Positions 16,788 to 25,146 of a DNA stretch of 37,038 nucleotides are shown here, piece by piece (the first letter of the stretch is position 1; each line of letters opens with the position of its first letter). Below the pieces are notes generated by a model. It was not told the origin of the DNA, made no database searches, and saw only the letters and a program-made list of their open reading frames with translations. The translations under genes were made by a program, and so were the position numbers. Source of the DNA: JAFIHK01 sp041441455 (GTDB taxonomy: Bacteria; Bacteroidota; Bacteroidia; Bacteroidales; UBA932); assembly GCA_041441455.1 (NCBI GenBank), contig JASDTB010000003.1:1-37038 (forward strand). Direction: 5' to 3'.

Positions 16788-17401
16788 TTCGAGCAAATCA
16801 TAAAAAGAGGTGGGAGCTGTTTTTTCGCACCTATACTGCAATTCAGTTGAAAAGACATTTTCATAAAATTGTAGTCGAGGGTGATTATGCTCACTCTACG
16901 AAACCTATTTTACTGATTTCGAACCATTTTTCATTCTGGGATGGCTTTATCCATTTTTATTTGAACGACTCAGTATTTCATAAGAAAATTCATGTGATGA
17001 TGCTTCATGAGCAACTACTAAAGCATAGATTTCTTCAATGGTGCGGAGCTTTTTCGGTGCAGAGAGGTAGACGAGACATTATTGAGTCCTTAAAATATTC
17101 TTGTGAGGTATTAACTGGTAGTGAAAATCTACTTGTTATCTTTCCACAAGGCAAGATTCAGTCTCAACATCATCATAATCTCTCCTTTGGCAAAGGTGTG
17201 CACTACCTACTTGAAAAGTGCGGAAATGAGATTCAAATAGTTTTCAATGTTAATTTAGCTGACTACTATTCTCAAAAGAGACCAACTCTCACTTGTTACT
17301 TAAAAGAGTACAAGCCCGAAGAGGGTATTTCGCTAAGAGACCTCGAAAACGATTTCAATTTATATCTAAGAGATTGTATTTATAATCAGAGAGAAAGATG
17401 A
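16784..17401 (+). CDS. PlsC-type acyltransferase, probably acylating a carotenoid glycoside
   Basis: This is a 205-residue member of the glycerolphosphate acyltransferase superfamily. The catalytic H-x4-D motif is NHFSFWD (His48, Asp53) and the substrate-binding motif is FPQGKI at 120-125. Generic members make phosphatidic acid. Here the gene sits between a CruF-like hydratase and a glycosyltransferase with 4-base overlaps on both sides, the context of CruD, which acylates the sugar of carotenoid glycosides in green sulfur bacteria. I infer that role; sequence alone does not prove it. Confidence 0.75.
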   Translation: MIRANHKKRWELFFRTYTAIQLKRHFHKIVVEGDYAHSTKPILLISNHFSFWDGFIHFYLNDSVFHKKIHVMMLHEQLLKHRFLQWCGAFSVQRGRRDIIESLKYSCEVLTGSENLLVIFPQGKIQSQHHHNLSFGKGVHYLLEKCGNEIQIVFNVNLADYYSQKRPTLTCYLKEYKPEEGISLRDLENDFNLYLRDCIYNQRER

Positions 17402-18540
17402 ACAATTTAGCCGAGTTACTTTTAATCATATTCATTATTAAATGGATAGGGATTCTCTTATTTGCTTTTCTAGGAATTCGCTTCTTAGTTGTACTGTCGA
17501 ATTTATTGCGATCAAACAAACTTGACCGATGCACCTTGGCTGATCTTAAAGAGAGTGAAACTCCGATGGTCTCAATTCTAATTCCAGCAAGAAATGAGGA
17601 AAAAAATCTTCCAAATCTGCTTGATGATATTTCTAAATCATCCTATAATAATTTTGAAATCATTATTTACGACGACAACTCTACTGATGAGACTCTCTCT
17701 ATTATTCAAAAGTACTCATCGAAATACAACTATATCAAATATATACACGGAAGACCATTACAGAGAGGATGGAATGGAAAACAACACGCATGTCATCAAC
17801 TTTCGGTAGCTGCTAAAGGAGAGTATCTGCTTTTTTTAGATGCAGATGTGAGGATAGGTAGTAGATTAATTGAGAGATCAATCTCGACAATGAAGAGAGG
17901 TAAGTTGTCTCTATTATCGATATTTCCTAAGCAGATTCTTACTAATCATGCCAACCTTTCAACTATTCCAGTAATGAACTGGATACTTCTCTCCCTGCTT
18001 CCGCTTCCGCTGGTCCGCAACTGTTCGTGGAGCTCTTTTTCGGCTGCTAATGGTCAATTTATGATGTTCTTGGCAACAGCATACAGACGTCATCAACCTC
18101 ATAGTTACTTTAAAACAAGTCGAGCAGAAGATATTCAGACTGCAAAGCTATTTAAGCGTCGGAGGGAGAAGATTGCGACTCTTTTGGGTGACGATGATAT
18201 AATGTGCCACATGTATAGCTCTTATGGTGAGGCATCTGAAGGCTTTTCTAGAAACATGCCCTTCTTTTTTGGAAATTCAAATCTTTTTCAAACGATCTTT
18301 ACAATCTTCACAACCATAACCTTGCCATGGATGTTCATCTCAAACTCTGTCTATCTAACCATTTCTGCAGTAGTGCTTGTTCTTCTAATCAGAATAATGT
18401 TTGCTGTAGAATCTGGATATAGTATAGGGAAAATGATTCTTTACGCTCCTCTTCAACATTGGTTTTTTTTGAAGGTGAGTATTGTCTCAATGTTTAAAAA
18501 GAAAAGGGGAAAACTACAATGGAAAGGAAGAGAAATTTAA
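17398..18540 (+). CDS. Family 2 glycosyltransferase, probable carotenoid glycosyltransferase (CruC-like)
   Basis: The 380-residue protein has an N-terminal membrane helix (about residues 7-32), a GT2 domain starting VSILIPARNEEKNLP, the nucleotide-binding DDNSTDET, GWNGKQHACHQ and the metal-binding LDADV, and then C-terminal membrane helices. GWxGKxxAxxQ is shared by membrane glycosyltransferases acting on carotenoids (CruC, CrtQ). It would transfer a sugar to the hydroxyl made by the CruF-like enzyme. It is coupled to both neighbours by short overlaps (ATGA upstream, TAATG downstream). Confidence 0.8.
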   Translation: MNNLAELLLIIFIIKWIGILLFAFLGIRFLVVLSNLLRSNKLDRCTLADLKESETPMVSILIPARNEEKNLPNLLDDISKSSYNNFEIIIYDDNSTDETLSIIQKYSSKYNYIKYIHGRPLQRGWNGKQHACHQLSVAAKGEYLLFLDADVRIGSRLIERSISTMKRGKLSLLSIFPKQILTNHANLSTIPVMNWILLSLLPLPLVRNCSWSSFSAANGQFMMFLATAYRRHQPHSYFKTSRAEDIQTAKLFKRRREKIATLLGDDDIMCHMYSSYGEASEGFSRNMPFFFGNSNLFQTIFTIFTTITLPWMFISNSVYLTISAVVLVLLIRIMFAVESGYSIGKMILYAPLQHWFFLKVSIVSMFKKKRGKLQWKGREI

Positions 18541-19328
18541 TGTCGATTATATATCGTTCATTCGCTTTTGTATTAATTTTATCGCTCATTACAATAGTTG
18601 GAAGTGCCAAGTCAACCATCAATTCTGAGCATCTTACCGACAATCTACCTTCTACATACAAGTCCAAGGCTTATGATGCATTCATAAATGGAGATATGGG
18701 TAAATGGTTGAATTTAATAATTGAGATGGAGAGTGATATAGTTTCATTAAATGGGAAACCTGCTGAAAATGATGTAAAAAGGGAACTCTTAAATTATTAC
18801 TATGGCTACACAGCTTTTCTGATCTCTAAAGAGCAGATGAGAGAGGCTTCGACTTATGCAGAGAAGGGGGAGAAGATTATTGAGATGTTTCTCTCTAAAC
18901 AGCCTCAAAATGCCGAGATGCTTGCCTACAAAGCTGCATTCAAAGGGTTTAAAATTGGCATTTCAAAATTTAAGGCGGTGACGTTGGGGATGCAAAGCCA
19001 GTCAATTATTAAGAAAGCATATGCCTTAAGTCCTGGCAATATCAGAGTTCTTACAGAGAGGGGAAATATTCTTTTTTATTCTCCTAAAATGTTTGGAGGG
19101 AATAAGAGGGAGGCGATTCAAATGTATAAAAAGGCAGCCTCTGCGCTAGAGAGCAGAGGCGATACTGTTGGAAATTGGGAATATCTTAATTTGCTAACGG
19201 TTATTGCCCAGGCACTTTTGGATACTGGCAATAAAAATGAGGCTATAAACCTATATAAGAAGCTTTTAATTCTCGAACCTCGGTTTAAATGGGCTCAAGA
19301 AAAGCTCAAAATTATCTCAGACTTTTAA
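18540..19328 (+). CDS. Exported tetratricopeptide-repeat protein in the carotenoid operon
   Basis: The 262-residue protein has a signal peptide (about residues 1-24, core AFVLILSLITIVGSA) and helical repeats, clearest at the C-terminus (ALLDTGNKNEAINLYKKLLILEP), as in TPR proteins. It should be periplasmic or membrane-associated. The start is chosen at the ATG of the TAATG overlap at 18538-18542; a start at 18519 would add 7 residues inside the preceding gene. TPR proteins bind partner proteins. A role in placing the pigment in the membrane, or in holding the modifying enzymes together, is only a guess from tight coupling to them. Confidence 0.75.
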   Translation: MSIIYRSFAFVLILSLITIVGSAKSTINSEHLTDNLPSTYKSKAYDAFINGDMGKWLNLIIEMESDIVSLNGKPAENDVKRELLNYYYGYTAFLISKEQMREASTYAEKGEKIIEMFLSKQPQNAEMLAYKAAFKGFKIGISKFKAVTLGMQSQSIIKKAYALSPGNIRVLTERGNILFYSPKMFGGNKREAIQMYKKAASALESRGDTVGNWEYLNLLTVIAQALLDTGNKNEAINLYKKLLILEPRFKWAQEKLKIISDF

Positions 19329-19336
19329 TTTTTGAT

Positions 19337-20509
19337 TTACAGGACTCCTCCGCGTCGTGCTAGTTCTGTCTTCAGTAGCGCAAGCTCTCTGCCTGTCTGC
19401 CCAGCCATCGAGGTGTTTTCCCTTGCTCTTCGAAGCAGATAAGGAAGGACTTTTTCGACTGGTGCATACGGGATGTATTTGCAAACATTATATCCTTCGG
19501 AGGCAAGATTGAAAGAGATATTGTCGCTCATTCCGTAGAGTTGCGAAAAGAAGACTCTTTTGTCGTCTCTTTCGAGGCCGGCGTTCTTCATCAGTTCTGG
19601 CAACAGAAGGTTACTTTCGTAATTATGAGTTCCACTGAAGAGTTCAAAATTGGCGATATTCTCTATTGTGTATTTAAGTCCATCATTGTAACAGTTGTCT
19701 GTATCCTCTTTTGTATCGTGAATCGGAGATGGATAGCCCATTCTCAACGCTCTCTCCCTCTCCTCTTCCATGTATGCTCCTCTAACAAACTTAACTCCTG
19801 CAACAAACCCCTCTTCAACTGCCATTTTATGAATCTTTCTGAGGTACTCACCACGATCTTTACGATACATTTGTAAAGTGTGGAAGACAACTGCTCTCTG
19901 TTTATTGAATCTTTTCATTGCCTCTTCGGCTACTGAGTCAAATAGGTTTTGAGAGGCAAAGTCTTCTGCATCAATTAGTACCCTTACCCCTTTTTCGGAG
20001 GCTCTTGCGCAGACAGAAAAAACTCTCTCCTTAAACTCGTCTAACTCTCTTTTATCTGTCTCGCTTAAACTGTATCCTGGAAATGTCAAATTATCCAAAA
20101 CCTCAACAGGTATGAATGCCGATAGTTTGAAGACTGCAAATGCAACTCTGCTGTCCTTAGCTGCATAATCTACCGATTTCAGAGTCTCTTTGTATGAATT
20201 GACAACATCTTCGTGGCTTCCGCTGCCCTCTGCCGAATAGTCGAGCACCGAATAGATACCATACCGAAAGAGATTTTCAACTGTTGCTGAACAACTTTCA
20301 AGAGTCTCTCCTCCTACAAATTGCTTATATAGAGTAGGTTTTACAGCCCATCCCAAAGGTAGACGATTTTTCAGGGCAAATCCTGTTGCTGAGTTTAGGA
20401 AATTGACGAATCCTCTGTTGGAGATTGTTGAGAATAGCACATAGGCGTTGTAAAGCTCTAGCTTACTTTTAGAAGCAAAGGCTTTCTGGGTATTGTTAAA
20501 ATCGAGCAT
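19337..20509 (-). CDS. Proline dehydrogenase
   Basis: This is an FAD-dependent enzyme oxidising L-proline to pyrroline-5-carboxylate, 390 residues, in the size range of stand-alone PRODH. The conserved core is VKFVRGAYMEEERERA, followed by PSPIHDTKEDTDNCYND; RVLIDAED and the C-terminal YIPYAPVEKVLPYLLRRARENTS also fit (the last contributes the Arg pair that binds substrate). No pyrroline-5-carboxylate dehydrogenase lies next to it. It is 19 bases downstream of the small acetyltransferase-fold gene on the same strand and convergent with the carotenoid operon, with only 8 bases between the stop codons. Confidence 0.92.
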   Translation of the reverse strand: MLDFNNTQKAFASKSKLELYNAYVLFSTISNRGFVNFLNSATGFALKNRLPLGWAVKPTLYKQFVGGETLESCSATVENLFRYGIYSVLDYSAEGSGSHEDVVNSYKETLKSVDYAAKDSRVAFAVFKLSAFIPVEVLDNLTFPGYSLSETDKRELDEFKERVFSVCARASEKGVRVLIDAEDFASQNLFDSVAEEAMKRFNKQRAVVFHTLQMYRKDRGEYLRKIHKMAVEEGFVAGVKFVRGAYMEEERERALRMGYPSPIHDTKEDTDNCYNDGLKYTIENIANFELFSGTHNYESNLLLPELMKNAGLERDDKRVFFSQLYGMSDNISFNLASEGYNVCKYIPYAPVEKVLPYLLRRARENTSMAGQTGRELALLKTELARRGGVL

Positions 20510-20528
20510 CGACTTAATTTTATTCGTT

Positions 20529-20801
20529 TTACATCATCTTCGAAAAAAGACACTTCTTCATCATGTAATCCCTTACATATGGGCAGGTAGCTTTAATTTT
20601 AAGGTCTTTGGAGTCGGCATATTTTATTGCCTCTTTTACAAGCTGCGATGCGATTCCTTGGCCTTCATGAGCTTTTGGAACAAAAGTGTGGATTAGATTT
20701 AAACCGCCGGGAACAAATTTATACTCAAGAAAGGCAAGGTCGGAGCCAATCATGACTTCGAATCTTCTATCTTGCAGATTATGTTTAACAACAATGTCCA
20801 T
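20529..20801 (-). CDS. Small GNAT-fold N-acetyltransferase-like protein
   Basis: The 90-residue protein matches the short GNAT family typified by YjdJ-like proteins (Pfam Acetyltransf_CG): RRFEVMIGSDLAFLEYKF, then IHTFVPKAHEGQGIASQLV containing the acetyl-CoA loop, and finally KATCPYVRDYMMK. The substrate is unknown. An upstream extension of the frame to 20879 would run through the divergent promoter, so the ATG at 20801 is preferred. It probably forms an operon with proline dehydrogenase. Confidence 0.85.
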   Translation of the reverse strand: MDIVVKHNLQDRRFEVMIGSDLAFLEYKFVPGGLNLIHTFVPKAHEGQGIASQLVKEAIKYADSKDLKIKATCPYVRDYMMKKCLFSKMM

Positions 20802-20855
20802 AGGTTTTGTCTTTTTGATTAATAACCAACGTGGTGATATTTTGTTTAAATATAA

Positions 20856-20863
20856 TATATTTG
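20856..20863 (+). promoter_or_regulatory. -7 box ahead of the BceR-like regulator
   Basis: TATATTTG matches TAnnTTTG and ends 9 bases before the ATG at 20873, giving a very short leader. No clear -33 TTG at the optimum distance was found. Confidence 0.4.
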
Positions 20864-20872
20864 TGCGAATAA

Positions 20873-21571
20873 ATGACACGAATACTAATCATAGAGGATG
20901 ACAGGCAGTTGTGCGAAGCCCTTGCTGGAACTATTCGGCAATATGGATATGAGCCTCTGTTCACCGAAGGATTCGATGCTCTGGACAAACAGGTAGAGTT
21001 ACTTAAGCCAGATCTTATCCTTCTCGATATTGGTATTCCTTCGTTCGACGGGTTCTACTGGTGCCTTAAAATTCGAAAATCTACTCTCTGCCCTATCATC
21101 ATTATTTCTGCTCGCGACTCCTCTTCCGATCAAGTTTTAGCTTTGGAAAATGGTGCCGACGATTATGTTTGCAAGCCTTTCGAAAAGGAGGTTCTTATTG
21201 CAAAGATAAGGAGCCATTTAAGAAGATGTGGAGACTATTCTGCAGAGACGAGTGGTAGCTTCTCAGAAAAAAATGGACTTAAGATCGACCTCTCCAGAAT
21301 GGAGCTCTCTTTCAAAGGAGACAACTCACCTATGGCAAAGAGTACAGTCTCGCATAAAGAGGCAATTATTTTAAAATCTTTGATAGACATCTACCCAGGA
21401 GCAGTTCCAAGGGAGCTGATTCTGTCAAAAGTGTGGGACAGTAAAAATTTTGTTGACGAAAATACTCTGAATGTAAATATTGCTCGAATAAGGAAGAAAT
21501 TAGATGAGGTTGGTCTGCCCGATAGTTTGGAGACAGTCAGAGGTTATGGCTATAGACTAGTAATCCATTAG
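20873..21571 (+). CDS. OmpR-family response regulator (BceR-like)
   Basis: The 232-residue protein has a receiver domain (IIEDD acidic pocket at 6-10, phospho-acceptor Asp52 in LLDIGIPSFDG, Lys in YVCKPF) and a C-terminal winged-helix DNA-binding domain ending ARIRKKLDEVGLPDSLETVRGYGYRL. It is followed by a kinase gene 3 bases after its stop, and the pair points towards a BceAB-like transporter on the opposite strand, so it probably controls that transporter in response to an antimicrobial peptide or similar envelope stress. The target is inferred from context. Confidence 0.88.
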   Translation: MTRILIIEDDRQLCEALAGTIRQYGYEPLFTEGFDALDKQVELLKPDLILLDIGIPSFDGFYWCLKIRKSTLCPIIIISARDSSSDQVLALENGADDYVCKPFEKEVLIAKIRSHLRRCGDYSAETSGSFSEKNGLKIDLSRMELSFKGDNSPMAKSTVSHKEAIILKSLIDIYPGAVPRELILSKVWDSKNFVDENTLNVNIARIRKKLDEVGLPDSLETVRGYGYRLVIH

Positions 21572-21574
21572 CAG

Positions 21575-22549
21575 ATGAAGACCTTCTTTAAAGATATATC
21601 TGGATTTGTTGCTCTGTATGTAGTCAACTTCGTTGCTCTGCTGCTGCTTTTTAATCTTCTCTCTATCGATGCAGACTTAAAAATCGTTTTTTACTTCTTC
21701 TTTCTATCGCTCTTTTTTTTATTCGTCTGGATTGTTTTTAGATATATAAGGAATAAAAGTCTATACTCTAACTCTTTGCAGACACGTCGGGGAGATGATA
21801 TTTTTGGCAAAGGTGCATTAGCGTCGGCAGTTGATGAGTTACTTCGCAGCCGAGACGAAGAAAATTGTGCTCGTTTGAACGAGTCAATCAAACAGCAAGA
21901 GGAGTATAAGTTATTTATTACAAGATGGGTACATGCTGTAAAGACTAATATTTCGGTACTTGGAATGGTTGCAGATGAGATCAAGGATCCCGATACTGCA
22001 GGTGTTGTTAAAGCCGAAACAGACAAGATTCTTTACAATGTAAATATGGCACTCAACTTTTCGAGAAGTAGCTCTCCCGAAAACGATTTTGTAATTCGTA
22101 GCGTAGATCTCGAAGAGATAATGACTGAGTGTATCAATAATTACAAGTCCTGGTTCATTCGTAAAAATATCTTTCCATCGCTAGATGTTCCGCAAAGTGT
22201 GGTAGTAAAGAGCGACTCAAAATGGTTAGGGATTATATTTTCGCAACTTTTAACGAATGCTGTTAAATATTCAGAGCCTGGCTCAGTAGTCAAAACTGGT
22301 GTTTTGGTCAGAGGTGATGAGGTTGAAATTTATGTATCCGACAATGGAATTGGGATTCCAGTTTCGGAGCAAAAGAGAGTCTTCGAACTTTTCTACACTG
22401 GAAACAATGGCAGGCAGTATGGAGAATCCACCGGCATTGGTCTATTTGTAGTAAAAAAGATCTGTGACTCCCTTGGTTACAAGATTACTCTTGAAAGTGA
22501 ACCTAAAAAAGGGACTCGAGTAGGTATAATATTAAAGAGAGAAATCTAG
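21575..22549 (+). CDS. Intramembrane-sensing histidine kinase (BceS-like)
   Basis: The 324-residue kinase has two N-terminal membrane helices (about 10-29 and 36-56) with only a few residues between them, so no extracellular sensor domain. The phospho-acceptor motif RWVHAVKTNIS contains His120, resembling the WIHQIKTPI of BceS-type kinases. The catalytic domain has LLTNAVKYSEPG, DNGIGIP and GIGLFVVKKICD. Kinases of this class read the state of a partner ABC transporter. The stop codon TAG shares the four bases CTAG (22546-22549) with the stop of the convergent permease. Confidence 0.87.
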   Translation: MKTFFKDISGFVALYVVNFVALLLLFNLLSIDADLKIVFYFFFLSLFFLFVWIVFRYIRNKSLYSNSLQTRRGDDIFGKGALASAVDELLRSRDEENCARLNESIKQQEEYKLFITRWVHAVKTNISVLGMVADEIKDPDTAGVVKAETDKILYNVNMALNFSRSSSPENDFVIRSVDLEEIMTECINNYKSWFIRKNIFPSLDVPQSVVVKSDSKWLGIIFSQLLTNAVKYSEPGSVVKTGVLVRGDEVEIYVSDNGIGIPVSEQKRVFELFYTGNNGRQYGESTGIGLFVVKKICDSLGYKITLESEPKKGTRVGIILKREI

Positions 22550-24312
22550 ACATCTTTTAATGCTCGTTTTAATTGTGTACTATATCTTTTGTGCATAAAT
22601 ACAAAGTAGATTGTTTGAATCAATAGTGTTCCAGCTAGAACTTGCAGTACTGGCATTAGGATCGAGAAGTTTCCATTACCTAAATTATTTAGTGCAGTCA
22701 AAGCCATTGAAGTATGCATAACTGCCATAATATTTGGTAAAAAGAAGAGCATCCCCATCTCTTTAGCTGTAGACCATGATAGCTCTTTTTGCGATAGACC
22801 GATTCTGGCATATTGTCCATACTTTTCTACATCGTGCTTAAGATTATTGAAAAACTTAAAGTAGAGCATACTTCCTGCGCAGACAAAAAAGACTACTCCA
22901 AAAAAGAGTCCTAAAAACAGATAAAATCTTCGTGTATAAATAAATCGATAGTAGAACGAGGCTGTGGAGAAGAAATAATTTTGATCTAGATCAAGTCTAT
23001 CCTGATTATAAATCTCTTTCATTATAAGGCTAAGCTCCTTTCCTGCGGCATACATCTCTTTATAGTCGAAGATGTTCATTTTATGCACCTTATTCTTAAC
23101 CTTTAGCGAATCATACTCTAAGTCTCCCACTAATTTTACTGATGCGAATCCAAAAAGCGATGTTTTAACTTTTCTCAATACTGCAGTATCGATTGTCTTT
23201 GCATTACTTTCGCTGATCCATACTTTGGCTCTCTTTCCCTTCTCTCTTTGAATCATGTACTCAGTATTCAATAGCTTATATTCAATTCCTGAACTGTCTA
23301 AAATTTTTACTGCTCTTGCGGTTAATGTCTCCAATTTTGCAGAGTCTGCTGAGATTGCCAATGGAAGCTCTTTTTTATAGTCGAAATTGATTTGGGTAGC
23401 AGTCATCACGGAATATACTGTTGCAAAGGCGGTAAGCCCGACAGCGATGATGATTGTGCTAAGAAAAAGAACAATAGATGAATCTTTAACTCTATAGAGT
23501 AGATTTGACAACCATAGGATATTTGTCCCTTTATAGAGAATCGACCTGCGCTTTGTTAAATAATTAATTATAAGAGCAAAGAATTGATTATAGAGAAGAT
23601 ATGTTCCTAAAATAACAATCCCTGTCACTGGCAGGATTCTGCTGATGATTGATTGTGGTTCTGATGTGTAGGCTAGATAGTATCCAATTGCAACTAATAG
23701 TAAACCAAGGATTCCTGCCCATGCTTTGATCTTTGGACGGTGTTGTCTTTTTACTCCAAAACTTAAGATCTCTTTTGGTTCGGCACTCTTTAACAGTGCT
23801 CCTTGAACTATGAAGACAATAATAAATAATGCTGCAAAGCACAGTATTGTTAGTAGTGCTGGTTTTAGAGGGATGTAGAATGCAACAGCCTCCAACCCCA
23901 GTATCCATGCGATAAACATGAAAATTAGTTTAGACAAAACTACTCCTAAAAGTATTCCTGCAATCACTCCTAAAAAATAGACAACGAAATTTTCGCAGAA
24001 TGATAAAATTAGGAGTCTTTTAGAATCGGTCCCTAGAATTTTTAGGATTGCGTAATCTCTGCTTCTTTGGCGGCTATAGGTAACAGATGAGTAGGCGATG
24101 AATAGTGCTAAGAAAATGAAGAGTATCATCTGTACTGCTTTTGCCCCTTTTTGAAAATCCATTCTCATTGTATTGAGTGGGATATCGGGGTGATAGGTGA
24201 GTAGTGCAAGTACAAAGATTACAAAGACAGAGAAGCTTACAGCTAGAAAATAGCTTCCAAATCCTTTGGAGTTTCCCTTTACGCTTTTTTTGATGATAGT
24301 TTGCAAATTCAT
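22546..24312 (-). CDS. FtsX-type ABC transporter permease (BceB-like)
   Basis: The 588-residue protein begins with a cytosolic stretch and a first helix (YFLAVSFSVFVIFVLALLTYHP), has paired helices through about residue 310, a large soluble loop at about 320-460, and closing helices at about 470-585. This arrangement with one big extracellular domain is that of BceB permeases, slightly shorter than the roughly 650 residues of Bacillus BceB. Such transporters protect against cell-wall-active peptides and signal to BceS. It starts within the ATPase gene (4-base overlap) and ends on the kinase stop. Confidence 0.85.
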   Translation of the reverse strand: MNLQTIIKKSVKGNSKGFGSYFLAVSFSVFVIFVLALLTYHPDIPLNTMRMDFQKGAKAVQMILFIFLALFIAYSSVTYSRQRSRDYAILKILGTDSKRLLILSFCENFVVYFLGVIAGILLGVVLSKLIFMFIAWILGLEAVAFYIPLKPALLTILCFAALFIIVFIVQGALLKSAEPKEILSFGVKRQHRPKIKAWAGILGLLLVAIGYYLAYTSEPQSIISRILPVTGIVILGTYLLYNQFFALIINYLTKRRSILYKGTNILWLSNLLYRVKDSSIVLFLSTIIIAVGLTAFATVYSVMTATQINFDYKKELPLAISADSAKLETLTARAVKILDSSGIEYKLLNTEYMIQREKGKRAKVWISESNAKTIDTAVLRKVKTSLFGFASVKLVGDLEYDSLKVKNKVHKMNIFDYKEMYAAGKELSLIMKEIYNQDRLDLDQNYFFSTASFYYRFIYTRRFYLFLGLFFGVVFFVCAGSMLYFKFFNNLKHDVEKYGQYARIGLSQKELSWSTAKEMGMLFFLPNIMAVMHTSMALTALNNLGNGNFSILMPVLQVLAGTLLIQTIYFVFMHKRYSTQLKRALKDV

Positions 24313-25064
24313 AGACTCTCCTCCTGTGTTGAATTCAAATACGACAACACCTCTAGAATGTCATTGAAGAACTCTTTTTGCGACTCTCCCTTTGTAATCT
24401 TGTTATATAACTTACCGTCTCTAATAAACAACACTGTTTTACAATAACTTGCAGCAAATGGATCGTGTGTCACAAGAAGTGTTGTCACTCTCTCTTTTGC
24501 ATTGAGTCCTGTGAAGAGTTCCATAACCTTTGCAGAGCTTTTACTGTCGAGGTTCCCTGTTGGCTCGTCTGCCAGAAGTAGCGATGGTCTGTTTACAACT
24601 GCTCTTCCAATTGCTGTTCTCTGCCCTTCTCCCCCCGAAATTTCATATGGATGCTTCTCTAAAATCTCTTTAATTCCTAAAAAGTCAGCCAGCTCTCCTA
24701 CTCTCTTTTCGATTTCATCTACTTTGCGATTCTCTAAAATCATTGGAAGTGCAATGTTCTCTTTTACAGATAATGAATCAATTAAGTTGTACCCTTGAAA
24801 TACTATTCCTAGATTGTTTCGGCGAAATGATGCCATTTTGCGGTCCGACATCTTACCAGGCTGAGTCCCGTTAATCAATATCTTTCCTGTTGTGGGATTG
24901 TCGATGGTTGCTATCAAATTTAACAGAGTTGTCTTGCCGCTTCCTGAGGGACCCATGATTCCAATAAACTCCCCCTCTTCGATTTCTAGGTTAATTCCAT
25001 TAAGTGCGGGTGTTCCTAGTCCATTCCCGTATCGCTTTGTGAGGTTTTCAATTTTTAGTATCAT
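24309..25064 (-). CDS. ABC transporter ATP-binding protein (BceA-like, MacB/LolD group)
   Basis: The 251-residue ATPase has Walker A GPSGSGKT at 38-45, the Q-loop FQGYNL at 89-94, the signature ISGGEGQR at 142-149, Walker B LLLADEP at 162-168 and the switch His in VTHD. The signature has Gly where most relatives have Gln (SGGEQQR). It is the first gene of the minus-strand pair with the FtsX-like permease and forms with it a probable antimicrobial-peptide resistance transporter linked to the facing two-component system. Confidence 0.9.
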   Translation of the reverse strand: MILKIENLTKRYGNGLGTPALNGINLEIEEGEFIGIMGPSGSGKTTLLNLIATIDNPTTGKILINGTQPGKMSDRKMASFRRNNLGIVFQGYNLIDSLSVKENIALPMILENRKVDEIEKRVGELADFLGIKEILEKHPYEISGGEGQRTAIGRAVVNRPSLLLADEPTGNLDSKSSAKVMELFTGLNAKERVTTLLVTHDPFAASYCKTVLFIRDGKLYNKITKGESQKEFFNDILEVLSYLNSTQEESL

Positions 25065-25094
25065 CTTTTTTTATTGCAAAGAAAGGTAGTGTGG

Positions 25095-25126
25095 TTGTTA
25101 GTTGTAATATGTTTAAATTACATTTG
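25095..25126 (+). promoter_or_regulatory. Promoter for the SPL-type radical SAM gene
   Basis: TTG at 25095-25097 and TACATTTG at 25119-25126 are 21 bases apart, matching the Bacteroidota consensus; the ATG follows 20 bases later at 25147. Confidence 0.6.
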
Positions 25127-25146
25127 CATTACAATTTTGTAAGGTA

